The position numbers and the translations under genes are program-made. The notes under the pieces were generated by a model that saw nothing but the letters and a program-made list of their open reading frames with translations, had not been told where the DNA came from and did not search any database. Shown one piece after another: positions 40,895 through 50,948 of a DNA stretch of 64,000 nt. The DNA is taken from NCBI GenBank assembly GCA_945860295.1, contig CAMAQH010000001.1, positions 186,001 through 250,000 of the forward strand. Reading direction: 5' to 3'. The number at the start of each line of letters is the position of its first letter. Within the stretch, counting starts at the first letter, position 1. The stretch comes from Prosthecobacter debontii. GTDB lineage: Bacteria; Verrucomicrobiota; Verrucomicrobiia; Verrucomicrobiales; Verrucomicrobiaceae.

Positions 40895-42583
40895 ATGCCT
40901 ACCATTCAGCCGCGCCGAGCCGGTATTCTTGTTCCTGTTTTTGCCATCCGAACTGCCGATGACCTCGGCATCGGAGACACGGGTGGCGTTTGTGAACTGA
41001 TTGACTGGGCGGCGAATATCGGGCTGGGCTTTGTGCAGTTTTTGCCGATCAACGCGACGGGGGGAGACAGCAGCCCCTACAATGCCATCAGCTCCATCGC
41101 GCTGGATTACCTGACACTTGAAATCACGCCCAATGTAATCCCTGAACTAGAGGACAAATTCTTCCGCACCACACTGCGCTTCCTCGGTGGCGATGCCTTG
41201 CGCGAAGGCCCCGTGCAGTACGAAAAAGTGCGCAAGCTGAAGACCAGCCTGCTGCGTCATGCCTACAGTCGCCTGACCACGAAGCCGCAGCGCGCAAAAG
41301 AATTCGTGGTTTTTTGTAAAGCCGAGGCGAGCTGGCTGGATGATTACAGTCTCTTCCGCGTGCTGATGGACATTCACGGTCATGAAGACTGGCCGAACTG
41401 GCCTGAAGAAACCAACAGCGGTGCCAAAGCCCGAGTCTGGCTGAGCGCGCAGTCAGCGGAGATCGAGGAGAAGCTGAAGTTTCATGCCTATGTGCAATGG
41501 CTCTGCTTCAGCCAATGGCGTGCGGTGCGGGCCTATGCGGCGGAGAAGCAGATCAAGCTCATGGGTGATGTGCCTTTTGGCATCTCCTGGTGCAGCTCAG
41601 ATGTGTTTTTCGAGCCGGAACAGTTTAACCTTGAGTGGTGCGGAGGTGCGCCACCGGAGACGTATTTTAAAGACGACCTCTTCGTGCAGCGCTGGGGCCA
41701 GAACTGGGGCATCCCACTCTATCGCTGGGATGTGATGGAGGCAGATGGTTTCGGCTGGTGGCAGCGCCGCGTAAAGAAACTCACAGAGGTCTTCGACATC
41801 TTCCGCATCGACCATGTGCTCGGCTTTTACCGCATCTACAGCTTCCCGTGGCGTCCGCAGCGAAACGCGGAATTTCTGCATCTCAGCGATGATGAAGCCA
41901 AGGCGCTCACGGGTGGACATCTGCCACATTACAAGGAGCACAGTGACGACACGGATGAGCACAAGGCCGCAAATCTGGCCGCCGGTGATAAGTATCTGCG
42001 CATGATTGTGGCTGCCGCCGCACCGTATGAAGTGGTGGCAGAAGATCTGGGCAACGTGCCGGATTATGTGCGCCCACACCTGTTCAGCCTCGATGTTCCC
42101 GGCTTCAAAGTCAGCCACTGGGAAGACGATGGTCACGGTCATGTGCAACAGGGCCGCGATTACGACAACTGCTCCTTCACCACCTACGCCACGCACGATC
42201 ACGAACCGATGAAGACCCACTGGGAGCATCGCCGCCGCGACAGCCAGAGCCGGGACGAAGGTGAACGTTATCAGGGCAACAAAGAGCTACGATTCCTCTC
42301 CGAGTTCGCCGGACTGCCTGTTTGTGAGGGTGACTGGCCAGCGTATGATGACACCGTTCGCCATGCTTTGATCGAGGCCCTACTCGCGAGCAATGCCCGC
42401 TACGCCGCCTTCATGCTTCCCGACCTCTTTGCCCTGGAAGATCGCTTCAACGTGCCTGGCATCGCCAGCGGTGTGAACTGGAGCGCCCGGATGCCGGTGA
42501 CACTCACCCAACTACGCCATGAGAGTCCGTGGAAAGATGAGTGTGCATGGCTTGCTGAGGCTGTGAAACGCACGGGCAGGTAG
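40895..42583 (+). CDS. malQ: 4-alpha-glucanotransferase
   Basis: FVQFLPINATGGDSSPYNAISSIALD, GDVPFGISWCSSDVF, FRIDHVLGFYRIYSFP, VAEDLGNVPDYVRP, TYATHDHEP. Confidence 0.95.
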   Translation: MPTIQPRRAGILVPVFAIRTADDLGIGDTGGVCELIDWAANIGLGFVQFLPINATGGDSSPYNAISSIALDYLTLEITPNVIPELEDKFFRTTLRFLGGDALREGPVQYEKVRKLKTSLLRHAYSRLTTKPQRAKEFVVFCKAEASWLDDYSLFRVLMDIHGHEDWPNWPEETNSGAKARVWLSAQSAEIEEKLKFHAYVQWLCFSQWRAVRAYAAEKQIKLMGDVPFGISWCSSDVFFEPEQFNLEWCGGAPPETYFKDDLFVQRWGQNWGIPLYRWDVMEADGFGWWQRRVKKLTEVFDIFRIDHVLGFYRIYSFPWRPQRNAEFLHLSDDEAKALTGGHLPHYKEHSDDTDEHKAANLAAGDKYLRMIVAAAAPYEVVAEDLGNVPDYVRPHLFSLDVPGFKVSHWEDDGHGHVQQGRDYDNCSFTTYATHDHEPMKTHWEHRRRDSQSRDEGERYQGNKELRFLSEFAGLPVCEGDWPAYDDTVRHALIEALLASNARYAAFMLPDLFALEDRFNVPGIASGVNWSARMPVTLTQLRHESPWKDECAWLAEAVKRTGR

Positions 42584-42626
42584 CCAGCCTTGCCAGCCGC
42601 CAAAGTCGGCCTAGACCAGCGCCGTC

Positions 42627-42866
42627 ATGGAAACGGAAGCCACATCGCCACTGCGCCCCGCCACCTTTGAGGATGAGTGGGATGATCCGATGATGGCTCA
42701 GATCAAGCGTTGGGAATCCGAGGACCGCGCCGAGTTCGGTTGCTCAGAAGAGGCGCGGGTGTGGTGGGATCGGGTGCAGGGTGCCGCACCTATTTCAGGC
42801 GAGATCAAGCGCGCTCCGCAACTGCCGAAGTGGCAAGGCTACAAACTCATCCGCCTGCCCTGGTGA
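42627..42866 (+). CDS. small hypothetical protein
   Basis: 79-aa ORF directly upstream (1 nt gap) of the nucleotidyltransferase-like pseudogene. Confidence 0.5.
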   Translation: METEATSPLRPATFEDEWDDPMMAQIKRWESEDRAEFGCSEEARVWWDRVQGAAPISGEIKRAPQLPKWQGYKLIRLPW

Positions 42867-42867
42867 C

Positions 42868-43627
42868 ATGCAGCCCACAGCTGAGAAACCCTTCCGCCTG
42901 CAAGACTTTGAGCCATTCCTGACGCGGATGGTTGAGGAGGAGCAGGAAGGCGCAGTCATTGGTGGCATCGCCGTTTCTGCCTGGGCTGAGACGTTCTTGT
43001 TAACGGGAGAGAAAGCGAAGTTTGATCTTCCCATCTACAGCAAGGATCTGGATTTGAGAGGGCATAAACCTGTCTTCAGCGCGCTCGCCAAGGAGTTTCA
43101 AAACGATGGCACAGAGATTCGCGGCATGGCCTATGCCACGCGAAAGAATGCGCCTCAAATGGGCCGTGTGTTTGCGGTCTCCCTGATCTGGCGTGGTCAG
43201 CGCACCAGTTTAAAGGTGCTGGAGCGCTTGCCAGGTCTCGTCAGAGACATCGACACGCCCCCCCGCAGGCAGGCCGGCAAGTACTCTCGCCACCACTCAA
43301 GGATTCCCACTATTAGATCCCTGCTCACTTTTCATCTGCTAGCTCCACGCTGCCAACACGCTGCCAGCAGAAGGTGCTGCGAATGATGTGAAGCATCTGC
43401 GATTGTTGAATGTCATCATTCCACGTTTTCTGCAACGACTGCGCGAATCCAGCGATGTACCCTACACCGCCCGCGAGGATGCAGCGCGTCTGATGAAGTT
43501 GATCGAGGACTGCCAAACACGCCGCCATGAGTTCCGAGTACCGTTACCAACGTGGGAAGTGGATGTGCTCGTCCAGGATCTGCGTCGGCATCTGTTCTGG
43601 TGCGATTCGCGGGCGGTTTCAGCATGA
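42868..43627 (+). pseudogene. nucleotidyltransferase-like (AbiEii-type?) pseudogene, frameshift plus nonsense
   Basis: VIGGIAVSAWAE...SKDLDLRGH in frame 1 up to the C-run at 43258-43264; then frame 2 TTQGFPLLDPCSLFIC*LHAANTLPAEGANDVKHLRLLNVIIPRFL with TAG at 43340-43342. Confidence 0.7.
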
Positions 43628-43667
43628 GCCGCGCAAACATCGCAGCTTCTGCGCCGTAGGTTTGCGC

Positions 43668-45845
43668 GTGTACCGTCTCCACGTCATTCTTTTGCTTATC
43701 AGCCTCGCAGGCTCTTCGCTCGCCATCGAAGCGCCGGTGAGTTTCATCCATGATGTCATGCCGCACCTCATGAAGGCGGGCTGTGCCTCGGGTAATTGCC
43801 ATGCGAAGCCGGAGGGGCAGAACAATTTTAAGCTCTCCGTCTTCGGCTACGATCCCAAGCATGATTACAACGAGATCGTGCGTGATGATCGCGGGCGGCG
43901 TTTGTTTTTCGCCGCGCCAGAAGAAAGCCTGCTGCTGAAGAAAGCGACTGGTGATGTGCCTCATGAAGGTGGGCCTCGTATCGACAAAAAGGGTGCGGTG
44001 TATTCGATGCTCATCGCCTGGATCAAGCAGGGAGCGCCCTTTGCCATCGAAGGCGAGCCAAAGCTTGAGGCGGTGATCGTGGAGCCACGCGAGCAGCGCT
44101 ACAAAAAGAGCGCTGCACAGGCTCTCAAAGTCATCGCCAAATTTTCCAACGGCACGACCAAGGACGTGACAGCACTCACCGACTATCTTTCCCAGGACAA
44201 GGAGATGGCCACGGTCGATGAGCACGGCCTGGTGAAAGTGGGCACGATCAGCGGCGAAGGTGTGGTCGTCGTGCGCTACATGGGCCTCGTCGATGTAGCG
44301 CGCATCACCGTGCCTGCGGATAAAGTTTTGCCGCCCGAGCTGTATGCGAAGCTGCCGGTGAACAATGAGATCGACCGCCTCGTGCATGAACGGCATCAGA
44401 AGCTCGGCATCCTGCCTTCAGCGACCTGCACGGATGAGGAGTTCCTGCGCCGCGCCTCCATTGATCTGATCGGCAAACTGCCGACGGCTGAGATGGCGAA
44501 GAAGTTCCTCGCTGACACACGCGCCGACAAGCGCGCCAAGCTGGTGGACGAACTGTTGGAGCAGCCCAATTATGCCGATCATTGGGCCGTGAAGTGGGGT
44601 GATTTGATCCGGCCCAATCCATCGCGTGTCGGCGTGAAGCCCGTGTATCTGCTCGACACCTGGCTGCGTGACAGCTTCCGCCAAAATAAGCCTTACAGCC
44701 TCATGGTGCGCGAGTTGCTCACCGCGCAGGGCAGCACGCATGACTACGGACCTGTGGCCGTTTTTCGTGACAAACGCGAACCGGCGGACACCGGCGGATT
44801 CGTCAGTCAAATCTTCCTCGGCGTGCGGCTCGAATGCGCGAAGTGCCACCATCACCCGAGTGAAAAGTGGACGCAGGAGGACTACTTCCAGCTCGCCGCT
44901 TTCTTTGGCCAGATGAAACGCAAAGGCCAGGGCATCTCCGCCCCGATTTCTGGTGAGCCGGAGTTCTGGTGGTATGGCGGCAAAGGCGAAGTCACACATC
45001 CCATCACCGATGCGGTGATGACGCCAAAACCACCGGATGGCCCCGAGATGCCGTATGTCGAAGGCCAGGACCCGCGCGTCGCGCTCACCGATTGGATGGC
45101 TAGCAGTGACAATCCTTTCTTTGCCAAAGCCATCGTGAACCGCATCTGGTCCGATTTCCTCGGTCGCGGCATCGTCGATCCAGTCGATGACATTCGTGTT
45201 TCCAATCCGCCGACGAATGCAGCATTGCTCGACTGGCTGGCGCAGGACTTTTCCACCAACGATTACGACTTGAAGCACCTGATGCGCACCATTGTGAACT
45301 CGCGCACCTATCAGCTCAGTTCCCAGCCAAATGAGCATAATCTGTCGGATAACAAAAACTTTTCCCGTAGCCTGAAGCGCCGCTTGAGTGCCGAGGTGCT
45401 GCTGGACGCCGTGTGTGATATTACCGGCGTTCGCGATACTTTTAGTGGCCTGCCGCCCAATGCGCGCGCCGTGCAGACCTGGAATCACAAGCTTGACAGC
45501 GATTTCCTCGATGCCTTTGGCCGTCCCAATGCCAGCCAGGAGTGCCCCTGCGAGCGCGAGCGCAAATCCAGTGTCGTGCAGGCGCTGCACCTCATGAATT
45601 CCAACAGCCTGCAAACCAAGCTGAGCAGCAGTGGCGGCAAGATCAGTGCGCTCGCCAAGAGCGACACGCCCGAACCCAAGCTCATCACCGAGATCTATCT
45701 CACGGCCTACAACCGCCTACCCAAAGCCGACGAATTAAAAACATCCCTGCGCTTCTTCAGTACCCCCGGAGCCACCCGCCAGACCGCCATCGAAGACCTC
45801 GCCTGGGCGCTGATCAACTCCGCTGAGTTTGTGTTTAATCATTGA
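43668..45845 (+). CDS. DUF1549/DUF1553 protein with Ig-like (BIG_2-type) domain
   Basis: likely GTG start 43668 before signal peptide; GCASGNCH, ECAKCHHHPSEKW, VNRIWSDFLGRGIVDPVDDIR; FSNGTTKDVTALTDYLSQDKEMATVDEHGLVKV. Confidence 0.9.
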   Translation: MYRLHVILLLISLAGSSLAIEAPVSFIHDVMPHLMKAGCASGNCHAKPEGQNNFKLSVFGYDPKHDYNEIVRDDRGRRLFFAAPEESLLLKKATGDVPHEGGPRIDKKGAVYSMLIAWIKQGAPFAIEGEPKLEAVIVEPREQRYKKSAAQALKVIAKFSNGTTKDVTALTDYLSQDKEMATVDEHGLVKVGTISGEGVVVVRYMGLVDVARITVPADKVLPPELYAKLPVNNEIDRLVHERHQKLGILPSATCTDEEFLRRASIDLIGKLPTAEMAKKFLADTRADKRAKLVDELLEQPNYADHWAVKWGDLIRPNPSRVGVKPVYLLDTWLRDSFRQNKPYSLMVRELLTAQGSTHDYGPVAVFRDKREPADTGGFVSQIFLGVRLECAKCHHHPSEKWTQEDYFQLAAFFGQMKRKGQGISAPISGEPEFWWYGGKGEVTHPITDAVMTPKPPDGPEMPYVEGQDPRVALTDWMASSDNPFFAKAIVNRIWSDFLGRGIVDPVDDIRVSNPPTNAALLDWLAQDFSTNDYDLKHLMRTIVNSRTYQLSSQPNEHNLSDNKNFSRSLKRRLSAEVLLDAVCDITGVRDTFSGLPPNARAVQTWNHKLDSDFLDAFGRPNASQECPCERERKSSVVQALHLMNSNSLQTKLSSSGGKISALAKSDTPEPKLITEIYLTAYNRLPKADELKTSLRFFSTPGATRQTAIEDLAWALINSAEFVFNH

Positions 45846-45906
45846 TTGAGCAGCCTGACCTCAATCAGGCCGCAAGAGCCTGGCTGTTTCATCCGTAGAA
45901 TCCGCC

Positions 45907-47247
45907 GTGACTTCCCCCATGCACAAAAACTGCAACGGCCTTGGCCGTCGTGACTTCCTCCAGGTTGGCTTTGGCGCTCTGGGCGGTGTTGCGTTTTCTG
46001 ACATTCTCGCATTGCGCGCGCAAGCTGCTCAGGCGCGCGGCAAGGCGAGTCCTGATCAGATCAACTGCATCCTCGTCTGGCTCGATGGCGGCCCCTCACA
46101 CTACGAGACTTTTGATCCGAAGCCAACGGCGCCGCAGGATATTCGCGGTGAGTTTAAATCCATCCCGACCAGCGTGCCCGGCGTGCATTTTTGTGAGACG
46201 ATGCCGCTGCTCGCAAAGAGTTTTAACAAGTTCACCGTCGTCCGCTCGATCTGCCACAAAGACCCCAACCACGGCGGTGGCAATCATTACATGATGACGG
46301 GTATACCGACGCCGGTGCCGGTGGGTTGCGGCGCTTTCGTGAGCTTCCATCCATCCTTTGGCTCCATGGTATCGCATGAGCGTGGCGTGCGTGGTGGTTT
46401 GCCTGGCTACATGAGTATGCCCAGCGCATCCCGTTCTGGCGGCCCAAACTTCCTCGGCGCTCAGCATGCGCCCTTTGTGATCGGTGGCGATCCGAGCAGT
46501 AAATCATTCCGCGTGCGTGATGTCGCCATTCCTCAGGACATCAGTGATGGTCGCGCGATGAATCGCAACAGCCTGCGTGCCTCTCTCGATAACATGAAGC
46601 GTATCACGGACAAGGCAGCGGAAGATCCGACGGTGGGCTTTGATCAGTTTTATCAGCAGGGCATGGAGCTGGTGACATCGACGACCGCTCAGGCTGCCTT
46701 TGATCTGAGCAAAGAACCCGAAGCAACACGCAAGCTGTATGGAGAGAATGATTTCGGTCAGCGCTTGCTACTCGCGCGCCGCCTCGCTGAGGTTGGTGTT
46801 TCATTCTCGGTCGCCTACTGGGGAGGCTGGGATCATCACCGTGGTATCTTCAAGACTTTCAAAGATGGCTATGCTCAAAAGCTCGACCAGGGCCTGAACG
46901 GACTCATCACTGATCTCGACCAGCGCGGTATGTTGGACAGTACACTGGTCATCTGCCTCGGGGAATTTGGCCGCACACCCAAGGTGAACAAAGACGCGGG
47001 TCGCGATCACTGGCCTGGGGCGATGAGTGTGCTGATGGCGGGTGCAGGCATCCCTGGAGGGCAGATCGTCGGAGCGACTGACCCCAAGGGCTATTACGCC
47101 GCCGAGAACATTTATTGCCCGGAGGATTTTGCCGTGTCGCTTTACACCAAGCTCGGCATTGATCCGCATCAAATTCTGCACACGAACACGGGCCGACCCA
47201 TGCAACTCGTGAACGGGGGTAAGCCGATCAAGGAGTTGTTCGCGTGA
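45907..47247 (+). CDS. DUF1501 domain-containing protein
   Basis: CILVWLDGGPSHYETFDPKP, GRDHWPGAMSVLMAGAGIPGG. Confidence 0.94.
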   Translation: MTSPMHKNCNGLGRRDFLQVGFGALGGVAFSDILALRAQAAQARGKASPDQINCILVWLDGGPSHYETFDPKPTAPQDIRGEFKSIPTSVPGVHFCETMPLLAKSFNKFTVVRSICHKDPNHGGGNHYMMTGIPTPVPVGCGAFVSFHPSFGSMVSHERGVRGGLPGYMSMPSASRSGGPNFLGAQHAPFVIGGDPSSKSFRVRDVAIPQDISDGRAMNRNSLRASLDNMKRITDKAAEDPTVGFDQFYQQGMELVTSTTAQAAFDLSKEPEATRKLYGENDFGQRLLLARRLAEVGVSFSVAYWGGWDHHRGIFKTFKDGYAQKLDQGLNGLITDLDQRGMLDSTLVICLGEFGRTPKVNKDAGRDHWPGAMSVLMAGAGIPGGQIVGATDPKGYYAAENIYCPEDFAVSLYTKLGIDPHQILHTNTGRPMQLVNGGKPIKELFA

Positions 47248-48902
47248 AGATGTTTCTCCGCAGCCGCGCCCGCCAGGGCGTGGCTCTTCTCTGCATCAGT
47301 CACCTACTGGCGCAGTCGGCTACGGCCGAGGCACCGAAGCTTGAAGCGCTGTTTCCCGCAGGTGGACAGATTGGTTCAAGCTTTGTCCTGAGCGCCAGCG
47401 GCAAGCTCGAATCGGATGCGCATTTATGGACAGATGCGCCCAGCGTGTTCTTCGTACCGAACGGCAAGAAGCGTGAGTGGCAGACGACTATCACGGCAGA
47501 GGCTAAACCTGGAGTCTATCTCGTCCATGCCACCAATGCAGACGGGGCTTCAGAGCCTCGCTGGTTCAGTGTTGGTGCGTTTGCTGAAATCGCTGAAACC
47601 GAGCCTAACGATGAACTGGGCAAAGGGCAGCCTTTGGAAAAAATGCCCGTGTGCTTGAATGCGCGTCTCGACAAGAGCGGTGACATCGACGGCTACACCG
47701 TGAAGCTCGTGGCTGGACAGACCCTCGTCGGCATGGTGGAGGCCTACAGCATCGGCTCCGGGGTGGACATGATCGCCCATGTCGTGGATGAGCAGGGCGT
47801 GCGCGTGCATACGGCCAGCGATTCACGCAATCTCGATCCCATCATCGTCTTCAAGGCAGCTAAGGCGGGAACTTACACGGTACAACTCGCCGGCTTCGCG
47901 CACCCACCCTTGGCGGATGTGCGCTTCGCAGGTGCGGCGACGACCGTTTACCGTCTGCATCTCACAGGCGGCCCGGCCGTGACGCAGATATATCCTGCTG
48001 CCGTAGCAGCGACTGGTAAGACAGAGGTTGAACTGATCGGGCACAACCTTGATCCCAAGAAGCTTAAGCACAGCGTCGATGCCGCGCAAATCCGACGCGA
48101 TGGAGACATCGGCCTGATCACGCCCCCTGGATTCATTCTGCCCATCCAGACGCTGATCACCGCCAAGCCAGCGACAATCGAGAAGGAACCCAACAACACC
48201 AAGGAACAAGTCACTCCTATGCAGGTCGGCGCCATCGCCGGGCGCATTAGCGACAAGGCTGATGTGGATCGTTTTGCCATCACGATGAAGAAGGGTGACA
48301 AGCTCCAAGCGAGAGTGCTTTCCAAGCGTCTCGGCCTACCTTTGGATGCGCTGCTGAAGATCGAAGGCCCGGATGGCAAGCTCATCACCAGCGCTGATGA
48401 TCAAAGCGAGCAGATGCCCGATCCTCAGGCCGTGTGGACTGCGGCAGTGGACGGCGCTCATCAAGTCGTCGTCGAGGATCTGTTTCATCAAGGTGGCAGT
48501 GACAAGGCCTATGTGTTGGAGATCTCGCCGCCAGCGTCTGCTTATGAGGTGACTTTGGCTGATGCCAAGCCGATCACGCTCTCCGCAGGCAAGACAGTCA
48601 GTGTGAAAGCCACGGTGAAGTTGCTCAATGGCTTCAAAGAACCTCTCTTGGTTCGCGTGGCTAATCTGCCCGCTGGCGTTCATGCTACCGAAGTTTCGGT
48701 GCCTGAAAAAGGTGGTGAGGTGGAGATCAAACTTCAGGCAGCGACGAATGCTGCGTCAGGTGGTCAGGCTATCAGCATCACCGCCTGGACCAAGGCTGAA
48801 GCCGCCGTGATGCAAACAGCCAAAGGTTCACTGCGCGGCGAAAGTCTGCGTGGAACATCACTGCTTGATAGCAGTTTTCAGATCTGGCTGACTGTGAAGT
48901 AG
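47244..48902 (+). CDS. PPC (pre-peptidase C-terminal) domain-containing secreted protein
   Basis: GTGA overlap with upstream stop; EPNDELGKGQPLEKMPVCLNARLDKSGDIDGYTVKLVAGQTL and second EPNNTKEQ..ISDKADVDRFAITMKKGD. Confidence 0.85.
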   Translation: MKMFLRSRARQGVALLCISHLLAQSATAEAPKLEALFPAGGQIGSSFVLSASGKLESDAHLWTDAPSVFFVPNGKKREWQTTITAEAKPGVYLVHATNADGASEPRWFSVGAFAEIAETEPNDELGKGQPLEKMPVCLNARLDKSGDIDGYTVKLVAGQTLVGMVEAYSIGSGVDMIAHVVDEQGVRVHTASDSRNLDPIIVFKAAKAGTYTVQLAGFAHPPLADVRFAGAATTVYRLHLTGGPAVTQIYPAAVAATGKTEVELIGHNLDPKKLKHSVDAAQIRRDGDIGLITPPGFILPIQTLITAKPATIEKEPNNTKEQVTPMQVGAIAGRISDKADVDRFAITMKKGDKLQARVLSKRLGLPLDALLKIEGPDGKLITSADDQSEQMPDPQAVWTAAVDGAHQVVVEDLFHQGGSDKAYVLEISPPASAYEVTLADAKPITLSAGKTVSVKATVKLLNGFKEPLLVRVANLPAGVHATEVSVPEKGGEVEIKLQAATNAASGGQAISITAWTKAEAAVMQTAKGSLRGESLRGTSLLDSSFQIWLTVK

Positions 48903-49027
48903 GCTAGGGACGCCAGGCGCGCGAATGTCGCAAACTCACAAAACCTTTAGAGAGTTGCGGGCGTGTGCTTTATGCGGGAGAATTGGTTTGCAGGAGTGCC
49001 TGTGTGGCATGATTGCTTCGAGGCATT

Positions 49028-49828
49028 TCAGCTGTCTTTTGAGGTTGGCGCATCACTCGGCATGTTCTGGTTCTCGAAGACTCGGCTGTAGCGATCAAAG
49101 GTAAAGAAAGCGGTGGCGACGGCGATCCAGAGACCGGGGAAACCGTCGAGGAAGCCGCGTTTCAAGACGTAGGCGCGAAATAAGCGCCAGCAGGGGCGGA
49201 ACAGGTTGTGCAGCAGTGACCAGCGTCGACTCTGGCTTTGCTGGGTCTGCAAAAAGAAATCGGAGTACTGGATGTGCTTGGTCAGGTAGTGTTGGATGTT
49301 TTTGAACGAGTAATGCAGCAGATCCCCGCGCAGCGTGGTGCAGGGTCCATCGACGACGAGTCGCTCATGCACCTGCCCGCCACTGTCTGCCTGCCACTGG
49401 CCTTGGCTGCGGCGAAAGAGGCGCACTTTACGGTCGGGGTACCAGTCCCCGTGATTGATCCAGCGGCCCATGAACCAGACCAGTCGGGACATCCAGGCTC
49501 CTTCGAATTTGGCCTCATCACCGTGGCTAAAGAAGTGCTGGATTGACGTGCGCAGCTCGGGCGTGAGTTCCTCATCACAGTCCAGCGCCAGAATCCACGG
49601 CTGGGTGCAGAGGCTCAGGCAGTGATTTTTCTGCGCCGTGTAGCCGAGCCAGGTTTGAGTGACAAAGCGCGTGCCAAACTCAGCGGCGATCTCTGCTGTG
49701 CCGTCCGTGGAGCCTGAGTCAACGATCACGATCTCCTCAGACAGCCCCTCTACGCTCGTGAGGCAACGGCGGAGATTGGCCTCCTCATTGAGTGAGATGA
49801 TGGAAATGGAAAGCGGCAGCCGAGTCAT
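49028..49828 (-). CDS. glycosyltransferase family 2 (WaaE/KdtX-like)
   Basis: LSISIISLNEEANLRRCLTSV, IVIVDSGSTDGTAEIA, LALDCDEELTPEL. Confidence 0.93.
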   Translation of the reverse strand: MTRLPLSISIISLNEEANLRRCLTSVEGLSEEIVIVDSGSTDGTAEIAAEFGTRFVTQTWLGYTAQKNHCLSLCTQPWILALDCDEELTPELRTSIQHFFSHGDEAKFEGAWMSRLVWFMGRWINHGDWYPDRKVRLFRRSQGQWQADSGGQVHERLVVDGPCTTLRGDLLHYSFKNIQHYLTKHIQYSDFFLQTQQSQSRRWSLLHNLFRPCWRLFRAYVLKRGFLDGFPGLWIAVATAFFTFDRYSRVFENQNMPSDAPTSKDS

Positions 49829-49842
49829 GGGAGTTTAGAGCC

Positions 49843-49884
49843 GGTGTTGAGAGTCAATGGTTGAGAGTTGAGTGCTGAATGAGC
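49843..49884. repeat. degenerate 7-nt periodic tract
   Basis: ggtgttg/agagtca/atggttg/agagttg/agtgctg/aatgagc just upstream of the glycosyltransferase start. Confidence 0.6.
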
Positions 49885-50207
49885 CACCTGGGAGCATTCA
49901 TACCAGAAATCGGAATGGACAGCCGCAAAGGAGCGCAAAGAACACAAAAGCAAAGCTGTAGCCGCCATTCTTCACTCACCCTTTGAGTGAGGTCAGTCAA
50001 ACCCAAGTTCTTGCTTCAATCCCCTCTGTAAAATGATGGGGACTCAACGGGTTTTGCAAGTGGCTCTTTTTTTGTTGCGTCTTATCAGCGCTTCAAATGT
50101 GTCTGGACAAATGTGTCACTCACAAAATCTCGTGACGAGCGGCATAGCTTCAGCGGCCTCAGTTTCGGGCTCTCAACAATCAACAAATAGCCCCAGCAAC
50201 CCCTTTC

Positions 50208-50240
50208 AAACAAAACAACCTCAGAGCATTCACTCTGAGG
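50208..50240 (-). terminator. intrinsic terminator of the PEP-CTERM gene
   Basis: CCTCAGAG-6nt-CTCTGAGG (50219-50240), followed on the minus strand by TTGTTTTGTTTG. Confidence 0.8.
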
Positions 50241-50268
50241 CTGCTAAGAATTTGAAAGCCGAACAAGC

Positions 50269-50913
50269 TTAGCGGCGGCGGCGGTAGAAAAGACCCACCA
50301 AACCAAATCCAAGAAGCATCATGCGTGATGGCTCTGGCACGGCACCTGCGAATTGAAAATTGGCCGGCTTGATTGGGTCAGCAACTGTACCAGCAAAGAC
50401 TGAGGCATAGCTTTGAACAGCGGTGTCGGAGGGGACTGTGAATGCAGCATCAGAGAACATTCCATAGAATGATCCACTCGATGGAGTCCCATCAAACCAA
50501 ACCAAAGAGAACGCATCACCCGTTGAGATTCCAGTCGCTCCTCCAAAAGGTACAGGGTTAAGAGTCGTTATACCACCAGCACCACCTGGATCACCACCAG
50601 TGGAGGTCAAAGTTGATGTCAAAGTACTGTTTGGATCTGCAGCATAGTAGTCATCAGTGGGGACGCCACCAATATTCAGAAATCCAGAGGTGTTCAGATT
50701 AAAGACATCATATGACCCACCATTGAACGTTCCATTGGTTGTGCTGATGATAACACCCCAGCGCATACCATTGGTTCCTGCAACGGCATTGTTAGCAGCA
50801 AAGCCAGTTGCTCGCCCGACACTGATTTGGCTAAATTGAAGACTAACTGTTGCTCGTGCCGAAGTTGCAGCGAACAAACCGAGAGCGATTGCTAATACAC
50901 TAATTGATTTCAT
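50269..50913 (-). CDS. PEP-CTERM sorting domain protein
   Basis: signal peptide; C-terminal VPEPSRMMLLGFGLVGLFYRRRR. Confidence 0.92.
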   Translation of the reverse strand: MKSISVLAIALGLFAATSARATVSLQFSQISVGRATGFAANNAVAGTNGMRWGVIISTTNGTFNGGSYDVFNLNTSGFLNIGGVPTDDYYAADPNSTLTSTLTSTGGDPGGAGGITTLNPVPFGGATGISTGDAFSLVWFDGTPSSGSFYGMFSDAAFTVPSDTAVQSYASVFAGTVADPIKPANFQFAGAVPEPSRMMLLGFGLVGLFYRRRR

Positions 50914-50948
50914 ATGAGTTTAAGAGTGAGGTGTGAGATAACTAAAAA

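Noticed and set aside
43416-45614. Minus-strand ORFs of 326 and 398 aa opposite the DUF1549/DUF1553 gene
   Set aside because: Antisense shadows; no domain-like sequence.
50033-50272. 79-aa plus-strand ORF
   Set aside because: Low-complexity, overlaps the PEP-CTERM terminator hairpin, no motif.
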